Source: Pseudomonas sp. N40(2020) (GTDB lineage Bacteria > Pseudomonadota > Gammaproteobacteria > Pseudomonadales > Pseudomonadaceae). Taken from it: DNA of 64,000 bases. The notes below the pieces were generated by a model. It saw nothing but the letters and a program-made list of their open reading frames with translations, made no database searches and was not told where the DNA came from. The DNA lies in contig NZ_JACSZV010000028.1 in the NCBI RefSeq assembly GCF_014472415.1, positions 20,854 through 84,853 of the forward strand, written 5' to 3'. Positions 17,855 through 26,418 of this stretch are shown here, one piece after another. The position numbers and the translations under genes were made by a program. How positions within the stretch are numbered: position 1 is the stretch's first letter; each line of letters begins with the position of its first letter.

Positions 17855-18451
17855 ATGACCACTTCGCAAAAAGCCCTGCGTTCGCAACGTCTGAACCAGA
17901 TCACCCACGAGCCGCACAGCAAGCTCGACGCCCTGGTCAAAGCCCACGCGCCATTCGAGACACGCGCCAACTTCGCCCGGTTTGTGGTGGCGCAATACCT
18001 GTTTCAGTCGGAACTGGTCGGTCTGTACAACGATGCCGAGCTGACAGAGATCGTCGCGGACTTGCCGGCTCGCTGCCGCGCTGAAGCCGCGAAGGCCGAC
18101 CTGGCGGATCTGGACACTGAGGTCCCGGCGCCGGTTGCCGGCGCAGTGAAAAACCCGAGCACGGCCCGGGCACTGGGCTGGATCTTCGTCTCTGAAGGTT
18201 CGAAGCTCGGTGCTGCGTTCCTGATCAAACGCGCCGTGGCGCTGGAGCTGAGCGAAACCTTTGGTGCGCGTCATTTGGGTGAACCTGAAGGTGGACGCGC
18301 CGAGGGTTGGAAGCGCTTTGTCAAAACTCTCGACTCGCTGGAGTTCAGCGCCGAGGAAGAAGCTGAAGTGGAGCAAGGCGCGATTGACGCGTTCAACCGC
18401 TTCACCGTGTTGCTGGAACAGGCTTATGCCACCGAAGCAGAACTGGCCTGA
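17855..18451 (+). CDS. hemO: Biliverdin-producing heme oxygenase (PigA/HemO type)
   Basis: Cytoplasmic enzyme that opens heme to release iron. 198 residues. RSQRLNQITHEPHSKL places the proximal heme ligand at His21, and ALGWIFVSEGSKLGAAFL is the distal-helix/heme region. It closely resembles P. aeruginosa PigA, and keeps the Asn (residue 14) and Lys (residue 29) that in PigA correspond to Asn19 and Lys34, linked to beta/delta rather than alpha cleavage. AAGGACA precedes the ATG. It follows the receptor after a terminator, so it may have its own promoter in 17795-17854, which I could not identify. Confidence 0.93.
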   Translation: MTTSQKALRSQRLNQITHEPHSKLDALVKAHAPFETRANFARFVVAQYLFQSELVGLYNDAELTEIVADLPARCRAEAAKADLADLDTEVPAPVAGAVKNPSTARALGWIFVSEGSKLGAAFLIKRAVALELSETFGARHLGEPEGGRAEGWKRFVKTLDSLEFSAEEEAEVEQGAIDAFNRFTVLLEQAYATEAELA

Positions 18452-18467
18452 AGCAACATCTATTCCT

Positions 18468-18557
18468 TGTGGGAGCGAGCCTGCTCGCGAAGACGGCAGC
18501 ACATTCAACATTAATGTGACTGATCCACCGCTTTCGCGAGCAGGCTCGCTCCCACAT
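18468..18557. repeat. REP doublet (GTGGGAGCGAGCCTGCTCGCGA class)
   Basis: Inverted copies of GTGGGAGCGAGCCTGCTCGC separated by about 40 bases, between heme oxygenase and the DUF454 gene. Confidence 0.9.
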
Positions 18558-18614
18558 GGGAACTGCAACAACCTGTAAGATCTCCATTCCGCTTCAGAAG
18601 CCACCGCTGAGCCC

Positions 18615-19010
18615 ATGCCGCAACCCGCCTCCTCCAAACTCGCCCGTCTGCTGTTCGGCCTGCTGGCCTACCTCAGCCTCGGCATTGGCCTGATTGCCAT
18701 CGTCGTGCCCGGCCTGCCGACCACCGAGTTCATCCTGCTCGCCGCCTGGGCCGCGACCCGCAGTTCGCCGCGTCTGAGTGCCTGGCTGGAAAACCATCGC
18801 CTGTTCGGGCCGATCCTGAGCAACTGGCGCAACGGCAAGATCATCGCGCGCAAAGCCAAAATCAGCGCCACAGTGAGCATGCTGCTGTGTGCGACGCTGA
18901 TGCTGGTGATGCTCGATCACGGCTGGCCGGTCTATCTGGCGATTGCCGGGATGAGCCTGGGTAATCTGTGGATCTGGTCGCGACCGGAAACCTTGCCCAC
19001 CCCTTCCTGA
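18615..19010 (+). CDS. DUF454 (YbaN-like) inner-membrane protein
   Basis: 131 residues with membrane helices at about 10-35 (LLFGLLAYLSLGIGLIAIVV), 40-52 and 88-115. The segment GLPTTEFILLAAWAATRSSP is the family hallmark. Function is unknown; E. coli YbaN is its best-known relative. It lies 58 bases after a REP doublet that follows heme oxygenase. DUF454 genes are sometimes found with heme uptake genes, but a link here is only positional. Confidence 0.85.
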   Translation: MPQPASSKLARLLFGLLAYLSLGIGLIAIVVPGLPTTEFILLAAWAATRSSPRLSAWLENHRLFGPILSNWRNGKIIARKAKISATVSMLLCATLMLVMLDHGWPVYLAIAGMSLGNLWIWSRPETLPTPS

Positions 19011-19108
19011 ATCCGCGCAACAACACTGAAACTTCCCTGTAATTAATCGCCTTTTCAGCACATTCCCCTGCGCAAACGTTTAGCACTGACCGTTCGTCGG
19101 CAAGCCGC

Positions 19109-19135
19109 TCATGCGCCCTCGCTCCGCGCCGATGA
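19109..19135 (+). promoter_or_regulatory. FliA (sigma-28)-type promoter of the chemoreceptor
   Basis: TCAT, 15 bases, then GCCGATGA fits the flagellar sigma consensus TAAA-N15-GCCGATAA with two to three mismatches. It lies 83 bases before the chemoreceptor ATG, which is where a motility-regulated promoter would be expected. Confidence 0.55.
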
Positions 19136-19218
19136 GCATTGCATGGCGCTGAATGGATTTGGCGAACCGGGTAGTTCATGCCCGACAGCCACCCGTTTAT
19201 TCATTCGCGAGAACGCCC

Positions 19219-21357
19219 ATGTTCGACTCTCTCTCCATTCGCCTGAAAATCGTTCTGCTCTCCGGTCTGTGCCTGCTCGGTGTGGTTGCGCTGATCGTCG
19301 GCATGAACATTTACCAGACCAACCAGAACGACGAACTGGTCAGCAACTCCAGCAGCAAGATGCTCACCGCCAGTGTGCAGAACCTGCTGCAAGCCAAAGC
19401 CGCCGAACAAGCGGTGCGGGTGCAGAAGACCTTCGGCGAAAGCCTGACGGTCATCACCGCAGTGGCCGATCAGATCAAGGACATGCGCGTCATGGCGGCC
19501 AAGCGTTCGCTGGACGCTGGCGCTCTGCGTGAAGAGTTGAACCTGAGCCTGAAAACCGCGTTCGAGCGCAACGACAAAGTGCTCGGCATCTGGCTCGCCT
19601 TCGAACCCAATGGGCTGGACGGCAAGGACAGCGAATTCGCCAACGACGCGGCCCGCCAGTCCAACGAAACCGGACGTTTTTCCACCTACTGGAGCCGCGC
19701 CGGCGGTGCCTCGCTGAACACGATCATGGTCGAAGATGACCTGACCAAGACCACCCTAAGCGTCAGCGGCACGCCGTACAACAGTTGGTACACCTGCCCT
19801 CGCGACAACAAGCGCACCTGCCTGCTCGACCCGTATGCCGATACCGTCGGTGGCAAGGAAATGCTCATGACGACCATTTCCGTGCCGTTGATCGTCGATG
19901 GTAAAGCCATCGGCGTGGCCGGCGTTGATATCGCCCTCGACGCCCTGCAAGCGGCGGCTGTGGACTCACAGCGCAACCTGTTCAACAACGCCGGGCACAT
20001 GCTGATCGTCTCGGGCAGCGGCGTGTTGGCTGCGGACAGTTCGGATGCTGCCAAGGTCGGTAAAAAGATCGGCGACACCCTCGGCGCCGATGGCAAGGAC
20101 GTGCTGCAACTGCTCGGCAGCGGCACGCCGAAGATTCTTGAACAGGGCGACCTGATCCGCGCCGTGTACCCGGTCGATCCGATTGGCAATTCGCGGGCCT
20201 GGGGCGTGGTCATCGACCTGCCGAAACAGGTGCTGCTGGCCGACTCGGTCAAACTGCAAGCGGTGCTCGACGATGCACAGGAAACCGGCGTGTTTACCGC
20301 ACTGGCGGTGGCTGTTGTTGCCGGGCTGATTGGCTTGTTGCTGATCTGGCTCACGGCTTCCGGCGTCACGCGTCCGATCAACAGCGTCGCCGATATGCTG
20401 AAGAACATCGCCAGCGGTGAAGGCGATCTGACTCAGCGCTTGAACTACAGCAAGCAAGATGAATTGGGCGAACTGGTGAACTGGTTCAACCGTTTCCTCG
20501 ACAAGCTGCAACCGACCATCGCGCAGATCAAACAGAGCATCACCGAGGCGCGCGGCACCGCCGACCAGTCTTCGGAAATCGCCCGCCAGACCAGCGAAGG
20601 CATGCAGGTGCAGTTCCGCGAAATCGACCAGGTTGCCACCGCCTCCAACGAAATGAGCGCCACTGCCCACGACGTTGCCAACAGCGCGTCGAACGCAGCC
20701 AATGCCGCCAAAGGTGCCGACCAGTCGGCCAAGGACGGCATGTCGATCATCGAGCGCAGCACCCGCGACATCAATCAACTGGCCGATGAAGTCAGCAAAG
20801 CGGTGACCGAAGTCGAAGCGCTGGCAGTCAACAGCGAGCAGATAGGCTCGGTGCTGGAAGTGATCCGCAGCATCGCCGAACAGACCAATTTGCTCGCTCT
20901 CAACGCCGCCATTGAAGCAGCCCGTGCCGGTGAAAGCGGTCGCGGGTTTGCCGTGGTCGCCGACGAAGTGCGCAACCTGGCCAAGCGCACGCAGGACTCG
21001 GTGGAGGAAATTCGCGTGGTCATCGAGCGGATCCAGACCGGTACTCGCGGCGTGGTCGCGACCATGCATTCGAGCCAGACCCAGGCGCACAACAACGCCG
21101 GGCAGATCCGTCAGGCCGTGGATGCGCTGGGCAAGATCAGCGATGCGGTCACGGTGATCAGCGACATGAACCTGCAAATCGCCAGCGCCGCCGAACAGCA
21201 GAGCGCGGTGGCTGAAGAGGTCAATCGCAACGTTTCGGCGATTCGTACCGTGACTGAAACCTTGACCGAGCAAGCCACGGAATCGGCAGCGATCAGCAGC
21301 CAGCTCAATGCCTTGGCGAGTCAGCAGATGAAGCTCATGGATCAGTTCCGCGTCTGA
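19219..21357 (+). CDS. Methyl-accepting chemotaxis protein with double-Cache sensor
   Basis: Inner-membrane chemoreceptor, 712 residues. Membrane helix near residues 9-32 (IRLKIVLLSGLCLLGVVALI), a periplasmic dCache-type domain with WYTCPRDNKRTCLLDPYAD and MLMTTISVPLIVDGKAIGVA near 190-240, a second helix LAVAVVAGLIGLLLIWLTAS, HAMP, and the signalling hairpin EQTNLLALNAAIEAARAGES. The ligand cannot be read; many pseudomonad dCache receptors bind amino acids or organic acids. The ATG at 19219 begins the membrane anchor. No CheR-tether pentapeptide is present at the C-terminus. Confidence 0.95.
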   Translation: MFDSLSIRLKIVLLSGLCLLGVVALIVGMNIYQTNQNDELVSNSSSKMLTASVQNLLQAKAAEQAVRVQKTFGESLTVITAVADQIKDMRVMAAKRSLDAGALREELNLSLKTAFERNDKVLGIWLAFEPNGLDGKDSEFANDAARQSNETGRFSTYWSRAGGASLNTIMVEDDLTKTTLSVSGTPYNSWYTCPRDNKRTCLLDPYADTVGGKEMLMTTISVPLIVDGKAIGVAGVDIALDALQAAAVDSQRNLFNNAGHMLIVSGSGVLAADSSDAAKVGKKIGDTLGADGKDVLQLLGSGTPKILEQGDLIRAVYPVDPIGNSRAWGVVIDLPKQVLLADSVKLQAVLDDAQETGVFTALAVAVVAGLIGLLLIWLTASGVTRPINSVADMLKNIASGEGDLTQRLNYSKQDELGELVNWFNRFLDKLQPTIAQIKQSITEARGTADQSSEIARQTSEGMQVQFREIDQVATASNEMSATAHDVANSASNAANAAKGADQSAKDGMSIIERSTRDINQLADEVSKAVTEVEALAVNSEQIGSVLEVIRSIAEQTNLLALNAAIEAARAGESGRGFAVVADEVRNLAKRTQDSVEEIRVVIERIQTGTRGVVATMHSSQTQAHNNAGQIRQAVDALGKISDAVTVISDMNLQIASAAEQQSAVAEEVNRNVSAIRTVTETLTEQATESAAISSQLNALASQQMKLMDQFRV

Positions 21358-21374
21358 CCGCCACACCACAAAAA

Positions 21375-21470
21375 CCTGTGGGAGCTGGCTTGCCAGCGAT
21401 GTCGGTGGATCAGTCGATACATGAATTGACTGACACACCGCAATCGCTGGCAAGCCAGCTCCCACAGGGG
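21375..21470. repeat. REP doublet (GGAGCTGGCTTGCCAGCGATG class)
   Basis: Inverted copies of CTGTGGGAGCTGGCTTGCCA flank about 45 bases between the chemoreceptor and the CoA transferase gene. Confidence 0.9.
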
Positions 21471-21552
21471 GCAGCGTCCAGTCAACCGGGGATTTCATCT
21501 GACCCGACGAGTTTTTGCACTATCATCGCCCTCTCGCTCCGGAGGGCCTTCG

Positions 21553-22899
21553 ATGACTGATTTACTCACGTCCATTCAAGCCGCACTCGGCTTGTCGCAC
21601 ACGCCTGTTCCGTTCACCGCCAGCGGCGCCCTCCCCTCGGCGTTCGCCGTCACCGATCTGGCCTGCGCGAGTATTGCCGCTGCCGGGCAAGCGATCAGCG
21701 AACTGATCCAGCAACAAACCGCTCACCTGCCAAGCGTTGAAGTCGACCGGCGTCTGGCCTCGTTCTGGTTCGCCACCTCGTTGCGCCCGATGGGCTGGGA
21801 GGTGCCGCCGTTGTGGGATCCGGTGGCTGGCGACTACGCGACCCGCGACGGCTGGATCCGCCTGCACACCAACGCCCCTCATCACCGCGCCGCCGCTGAA
21901 AGCGTGCTCGGCGCCTGTGCCGACCGCGCAGCGATGGCGGCGAAAGTCGCGCAATGGGCGAGCAAGGATCTGGAGCAAGCGGTGGTCGACGCGAAGGGCT
22001 GCGCTGCCCAGATGCGCAGTTGGGCGCAGTGGCAAGAGCATCCGCAAGGGCTGGCGGTGAATGCCGAGCCGCTGGTGCACCTCATTGATCAGGCGGACGA
22101 ACAGCGCAAACCGTGGCAAGGCTCGGTGGCGCAACCGCTGGCCGGGATCAAGGTGCTGGACTTGACGCGGGTACTCGCCGGGCCCACCGCCAGCCGTTTT
22201 CTTGCAGGGTTTGGCGCTGACGTATTGCGCATCGATCCGCCGACCTGGAACGAACCGGGCGTGGTGCCGGAAGTCACCCTGGGCAAACGCTGCGCGCGAC
22301 TGGATCTGCATGATCCGGCGGATCGCGCGGTGTTCGAAAACTTGTTGAAGGACGCCGACATTCTGCTCCACGGCTACCGCGCCGATGCGCTGGAACACCT
22401 TGGCTTCGGTGTCGAACGTCGCCGGCAACTGGCGCCGGGGCTGATCGACGTCTGCCTCAATGCCTATGGCTGGAGCGGGCCGTGGCAGAACCGTCGCGGC
22501 TTCGACAGTCTGGTGCAGATGAGCAGCGGCATCGCCGAGGCCGGACAGCGCTGGAAGCAGGCTGACAAGCCGACGCCGTTGCCGGTGCAGGCGCTCGATC
22601 TTGCCACCGGGTATCTGATGGCGGCGAGTGCGATCAAGTTGCTGACCGAGCGTTTGCGCAGTGGTCGAGGCAGATCGGCACGATTGTCGCTGGCGCGTAC
22701 CGCGAAACTGTTGATCGAGCACGGGCCGGGGACGAGTGAGGCGTTACGAGCGGAGAATGAGCAGGATCAGAGCTTGGAGATTGAGCAGACACCGTGGGGG
22801 CCTGCGCACCGGTTGCAGGTGCCGGTGAAGATCAGCGGGACGCCGGTACGGTGGGCGTTGCCGGCCACTGAATTGGGTTCACATCGACCACGGTGGTGA
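21553..22899 (+). CDS. Family III CoA-transferase-like protein with shuffled domain order
   Basis: 448 residues. The Rossmann half typical of the CaiB/BaiF family starts only near residue 198 (GIKVLDLTRVLAGPTASRFL, then LGKRCARLDLHDPADR and YGWSGPWQNRRGFDSLVQMS, which includes the position of the catalytic Asp). In ordinary members GIKVLDLTRVLAG lies within the first 20 residues. The first 190 residues instead resemble the family's central small domain: YATRDGWIRLHTNAPHHRAA, AQWASKDLEQAVVDAKGC and QEHPQGLAV. The protein ends with ATELGSHRPRW, like the usual C-terminal LGEH element. Substrate unknown. GGAGG precedes the ATG by 7 bases. Confidence 0.82.
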   Translation: MTDLLTSIQAALGLSHTPVPFTASGALPSAFAVTDLACASIAAAGQAISELIQQQTAHLPSVEVDRRLASFWFATSLRPMGWEVPPLWDPVAGDYATRDGWIRLHTNAPHHRAAAESVLGACADRAAMAAKVAQWASKDLEQAVVDAKGCAAQMRSWAQWQEHPQGLAVNAEPLVHLIDQADEQRKPWQGSVAQPLAGIKVLDLTRVLAGPTASRFLAGFGADVLRIDPPTWNEPGVVPEVTLGKRCARLDLHDPADRAVFENLLKDADILLHGYRADALEHLGFGVERRRQLAPGLIDVCLNAYGWSGPWQNRRGFDSLVQMSSGIAEAGQRWKQADKPTPLPVQALDLATGYLMAASAIKLLTERLRSGRGRSARLSLARTAKLLIEHGPGTSEALRAENEQDQSLEIEQTPWGPAHRLQVPVKISGTPVRWALPATELGSHRPRW

Positions 22900-22910
22900 C
22901 CTTCTGACCG

Positions 22911-22978
22911 CTTTCGCGAGCAAGCTCTCTCCCACAGGAGGGACGCATTTCAAATGTGGCAGCGAGCCTGCTCGCGAA
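22911..22978. repeat. Degenerate REP pair, outward orientation
   Basis: CTTTCGCGAGCAAGCTCTCT and GCAGCGAGCCTGCTCGCGA are imperfect REP arms only 15 bases apart, placed tail-to-tail compared with the usual doublets. It lies between convergent genes. Confidence 0.8.
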
Positions 22979-23094
22979 GAGGGCAGTTCGGCCGGCACAA
23001 AAACCTGATCAATCAGCCCGGCTCAAAGATGCCCACAACACCTGCGCCACCAGATTCGCCGTCGATGCCGACCAATGCCGCGCCGCTTGAAACC

Positions 23095-24522
23095 TCACAA
23101 CGACAACACCCCGCTGTACAACCCATAAGCCGCCAGCCCTGCCCCAATGATCACGCAGGTAAAAATCCCCTTCTCGACCGTGGTGAACAACGGCTGACCC
23201 TGCTCATGCTTGGCCTTGGCAAACAGGATCACCCCCGGTGCATACAGCAACGCCGACAACAGCAAATACTTCACCCCGCCGGCGTACAACAACCAAACCG
23301 CATAACACAGGGCGATGCCACCGATCAGCAGATCCTTGGTGCGTTCGGCCGAGGCGTGTTCGTAGGTTTCGCCGCGCCCACTCAACAGCACGGCGTAGGC
23401 AGCCGACCACAGATACGGCACCAGAATCATCGAAGAGGCGAGGTAGATCAGGCTGGTGTAAGTGCCTGCCGAGAACAGCGTGATCAGCAGAAAAATCTGG
23501 ATCATCACGTTGGTCAGCCACAACGCATTGACCGGCACATGATTGGCGTTTTCCTTTTTCAGGAACGCCGGCATGGTGTTGTCCCGGGCCGTGGCGAAAA
23601 GGATTTCGGCGCACAACAACGCCCACGACAACAACGCCCCGAGCAGTGAAACCGCCAGCCCGAGGCTGATCAGCAGCGCGCCCCACGGCCCGACGATATG
23701 TTCCAGCACCGCCGCCAGCGAGGGGTTCTGCAGGTTGGCCAGTTCCGGCTGGCTCATGATCCCCAGCGACAGCACGTTGACCAGCACCAGCAACGCCAGC
23801 ACGCCGATAAATCCGATCACCGTGGCACGGCCGACGTCACTGCGCTTCTGCGCCCGCGCCGAGTACACGCTGGCGCCTTCGATGCCGATGAACACAAACA
23901 CTGTCACCAGCATCATGTTGCGCACCTGATCCATCACCCCGCCGAAACTCGGGTTGCTGCGGCCCCAGATATCGCGGGTAAAAACGTCAGCCTTGAACGC
24001 CACGGCAGCGATGACGATGAACATGATCAGCGGCACGATCTTGGCCACGGTGGTCACCTGGTTGATAAACGTCGCCTCCTTAATCCCGCGCATCACCAGA
24101 AAATGCACGGCCCACAGCAACAACGAGGCGCAGCCAATGGCAACCGGTGTGTTGCCCTGGCCGAACACCGGAAAGAAGTAGCCGAGGGTGCTGAAGAGCA
24201 GGACGAAATAGCCGACGTTGCCCAGCCAGGCGCTGATCCAGTAACCCCACGCCGACGAGAACCCCATGTAGTCGCCAAACCCGGCCTTGGCGTAGGCGTA
24301 CACCCCCGAGTCCAGTTCGGGCTTGCGATTGGCCAGGGTCTGGAACACGAAAGCAAGGGTCAACATGCCGATCGCGGTGATGCCCCAACCGATCAAAATC
24401 GCCCCGGCATCGGCCCGTGCCGCCATGTTTTGCGGCAGGGAGAAAATCCCCCCGCCAATCATCGACCCCACTACCAGGGCGATCAACGCACCCAGTTGCA
24501 GCTTTTGCGCAGGTTGCGACAT
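23095..24522 (-). CDS. Arginine/ornithine antiporter-like permease (ArcD paralog)
   Basis: APC-superfamily amino-acid exchanger of 475 residues with about 12-13 membrane helices. It is closely similar along its whole length to the ArcD encoded divergently at 24956 (shared LGAL-ALVVGSMIGGGIFSL, SSAWGYWISAWLGNVGYFVL, RNMMLVTVFVFIGIEGASV). Main differences lie in the C-terminal third and some loops. The ATG at 24522 has GGGAG upstream and matches the start of its paralog; the ORF's upstream ATG adds 9 residues. It is not in the arc operon, so it may have another substrate pair or expression condition. Confidence 0.88.
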   Translation of the reverse strand: MSQPAQKLQLGALIALVVGSMIGGGIFSLPQNMAARADAGAILIGWGITAIGMLTLAFVFQTLANRKPELDSGVYAYAKAGFGDYMGFSSAWGYWISAWLGNVGYFVLLFSTLGYFFPVFGQGNTPVAIGCASLLLWAVHFLVMRGIKEATFINQVTTVAKIVPLIMFIVIAAVAFKADVFTRDIWGRSNPSFGGVMDQVRNMMLVTVFVFIGIEGASVYSARAQKRSDVGRATVIGFIGVLALLVLVNVLSLGIMSQPELANLQNPSLAAVLEHIVGPWGALLISLGLAVSLLGALLSWALLCAEILFATARDNTMPAFLKKENANHVPVNALWLTNVMIQIFLLITLFSAGTYTSLIYLASSMILVPYLWSAAYAVLLSGRGETYEHASAERTKDLLIGGIALCYAVWLLYAGGVKYLLLSALLYAPGVILFAKAKHEQGQPLFTTVEKGIFTCVIIGAGLAAYGLYSGVLSL

Positions 24523-24955
24523 TCCAGTCTCCCTTTCCAACTCTGGCACGCCTCACAAGATGTTGCTTTTAACTAAACGGATAAAGCGTAAGTACGTTTA
24601 TTGAATAACGCCAATTAACGCCTGTTATATATAGCCAATGACGCTAATGCTTAACACGGATAGTCGCTTTATTTGCTGATTCTGATTATTCGATTCTGTA
24701 CTGAAAACAGATGAGGAAATTTGCCAAAACCTGAAAAAGAACTAGGGTGATAGTTCGAAAGTTATAGGAGCAATTCCAAAATCCATCGCCGAAAGCCTCT
24801 GGAATGGGCCTTTCAGGCAGTCGCTTTATGCCATCAGGCGCTTCATAAGTCATTCATTAACAATGGAATGTGCCTATGCACTGATCTAAGTCAGTAGTTT
24901 GATCAGTCAACAGAACTACGCTGTGAACTCTTCTCTCCTGCAATGGAGTCATGCA
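24523..24955. promoter_or_regulatory. Divergent control region of the two arcD-like genes
   Basis: 433 bases without a gene, AT-rich compared with its surroundings. CTGATCTAAGTCAG at 24881-24894 resembles an ANR box (TTGAT-N4-ATCAA) with outer mismatches, as expected for an anaerobically induced arc operon. AGTCGCTTTAT occurs twice (24662 and 24819), and CGCTTTAT/CGCTTCAT repeat 17 bases apart at 24822 and 24839; these could be ArgR half-sites but the match is weak. I could not fix promoters. Confidence 0.35.
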
Positions 24956-26383
24956 ATGTCTGAAGCTCCCGGAAAACTACGATTAGGTGCACTGGTTGCC
25001 TTGGTCGTCGGATCAATGATCGGTGGCGGGATATTCTCTTTGCCACAAAACATGGCCGCCAGCGCCGACGTCGGCGCGGTACTGATCGGTTGGGCCATCA
25101 CCGCCGTCGGCATGCTCACCCTCGCTTTTGTCTTTCAAACCCTCGCCAATCGCAAGCCTGACCTGGACGGCGGCGTGTACGCCTACGCCAAGGCCGGGTT
25201 CGGCGATTACATGGGTTTTTCCTCGGCCTGGGGTTACTGGATCAGTGCCTGGCTGGGCAACGTCGGTTACTTCGTTCTGTTATTCAGCACCCTCGGTTAT
25301 TTCTTTCCGGCTTTCGGCGAAGGCAACACCGTCGCTGCGGTGATTGGCGCCTCCGTGCTGCTGTGGGCCGTGCATTTCCTGGTGCTGCGCGGGATCAAGG
25401 AAGCGGCATTCATCAACCTGGTGACCACGGTCGCCAAGGTGGTGCCACTGCTGCTGTTCGTGATGATCGCGTTCTTCGCGTTCAAACTGGATATCTTCAC
25501 CGCTGACATCTGGGGTGTGAAAAACCCTGATCTGGGCAGTGTGATGAATCAGGTGCGCAACATGATGCTGGTCACCGTGTGGGTGTTCATCGGCATCGAA
25601 GGCGCGAGCATCTTCTCGGCCCGGGCGGAAAAACGCTCCGACGTGGGCAAGGCCACCGTGATCGGCTTCATCACCGTGCTGCTGTTTCTGGTGCTGGTGA
25701 ACGTGCTGTCGCTGGGCATCATGACTCAGCCAGAGCTGGCCAAACTGCAGAACCCGTCGATGGCCGCCGTGCTTGAGCATGTGGTCGGTCACTGGGGCGC
25801 GGTGCTGATCAGCGTCGGTCTGATCATCTCGCTGCTGGGGGCGCTGTTGTCGTGGGTGTTGCTGTGTGCGGAGATCATGTTTGCCGCCGCCAAAGACCAC
25901 ACCATGCCGGAGTTCCTGCGCAAGGAGAACGCCAACCACGTGCCGGTCAACGCCCTCTGGCTGACCAACGCGATGGTGCAGATTTTCCTGATCATCACCC
26001 TGTTCTCGGCCAGCACTTACCTGTCGCTGATCTACCTCGCCACCTCGATGATTCTGGTGCCGTACCTGTGGTCGGCGGCCTATGCCGTACTGCTGGCGGT
26101 GCGCGGCGAAACCTACGAAGGCTTCGCGGCCGAGCGGCGCAAGGATCTGATCATCGGCGGGATCGCCCTGATCTACGCGATCTGGCTGCTGTACGCCGGC
26201 GGCATCAAATACCTGCTGCTCTCGGCCCTGCTCTATGCCCCCGGCGCGTTCCTGTTCGCCAAGGCCAAGCTCGAACTCAAGCAAGCGGTTTTCACCAACG
26301 TCGAGAAGCTGATTTTCGCCGCAGTGGTTGTGGGCGCGCTGGTCGCGGCCTACGGACTGTATGACGGCTTCCTGACTCTGTAA
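24956..26383 (+). CDS. arcD: Arginine/ornithine antiporter ArcD
   Basis: Exchanges external arginine for internal ornithine across the inner membrane, feeding the arginine deiminase pathway. 475 residues, APC family, with the first helix at LGALVALVVGSMIGGGIFSL and about 13 helices overall. It heads arcD-arcA-arcB-arcC in the order known from P. aeruginosa. The ATG at 24956 has GGAG 7 bases upstream; a TTG 57 bases further up is unlikely. Confidence 0.96.
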   Translation: MSEAPGKLRLGALVALVVGSMIGGGIFSLPQNMAASADVGAVLIGWAITAVGMLTLAFVFQTLANRKPDLDGGVYAYAKAGFGDYMGFSSAWGYWISAWLGNVGYFVLLFSTLGYFFPAFGEGNTVAAVIGASVLLWAVHFLVLRGIKEAAFINLVTTVAKVVPLLLFVMIAFFAFKLDIFTADIWGVKNPDLGSVMNQVRNMMLVTVWVFIGIEGASIFSARAEKRSDVGKATVIGFITVLLFLVLVNVLSLGIMTQPELAKLQNPSMAAVLEHVVGHWGAVLISVGLIISLLGALLSWVLLCAEIMFAAAKDHTMPEFLRKENANHVPVNALWLTNAMVQIFLIITLFSASTYLSLIYLATSMILVPYLWSAAYAVLLAVRGETYEGFAAERRKDLIIGGIALIYAIWLLYAGGIKYLLLSALLYAPGAFLFAKAKLELKQAVFTNVEKLIFAAVVVGALVAAYGLYDGFLTL

Positions 26384-26418
26384 CACCTGATTGATTAGTT
26401 ATCTGGAGGATCACTGCA

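Noticed and set aside
24899..24912. TTGATCAGTCAA as ANR box before arcD
   Set aside because: The half-sites are four bases apart instead of six, so it does not fit the FNR/ANR spacing; the weaker site at 24881 is kept as a candidate only.
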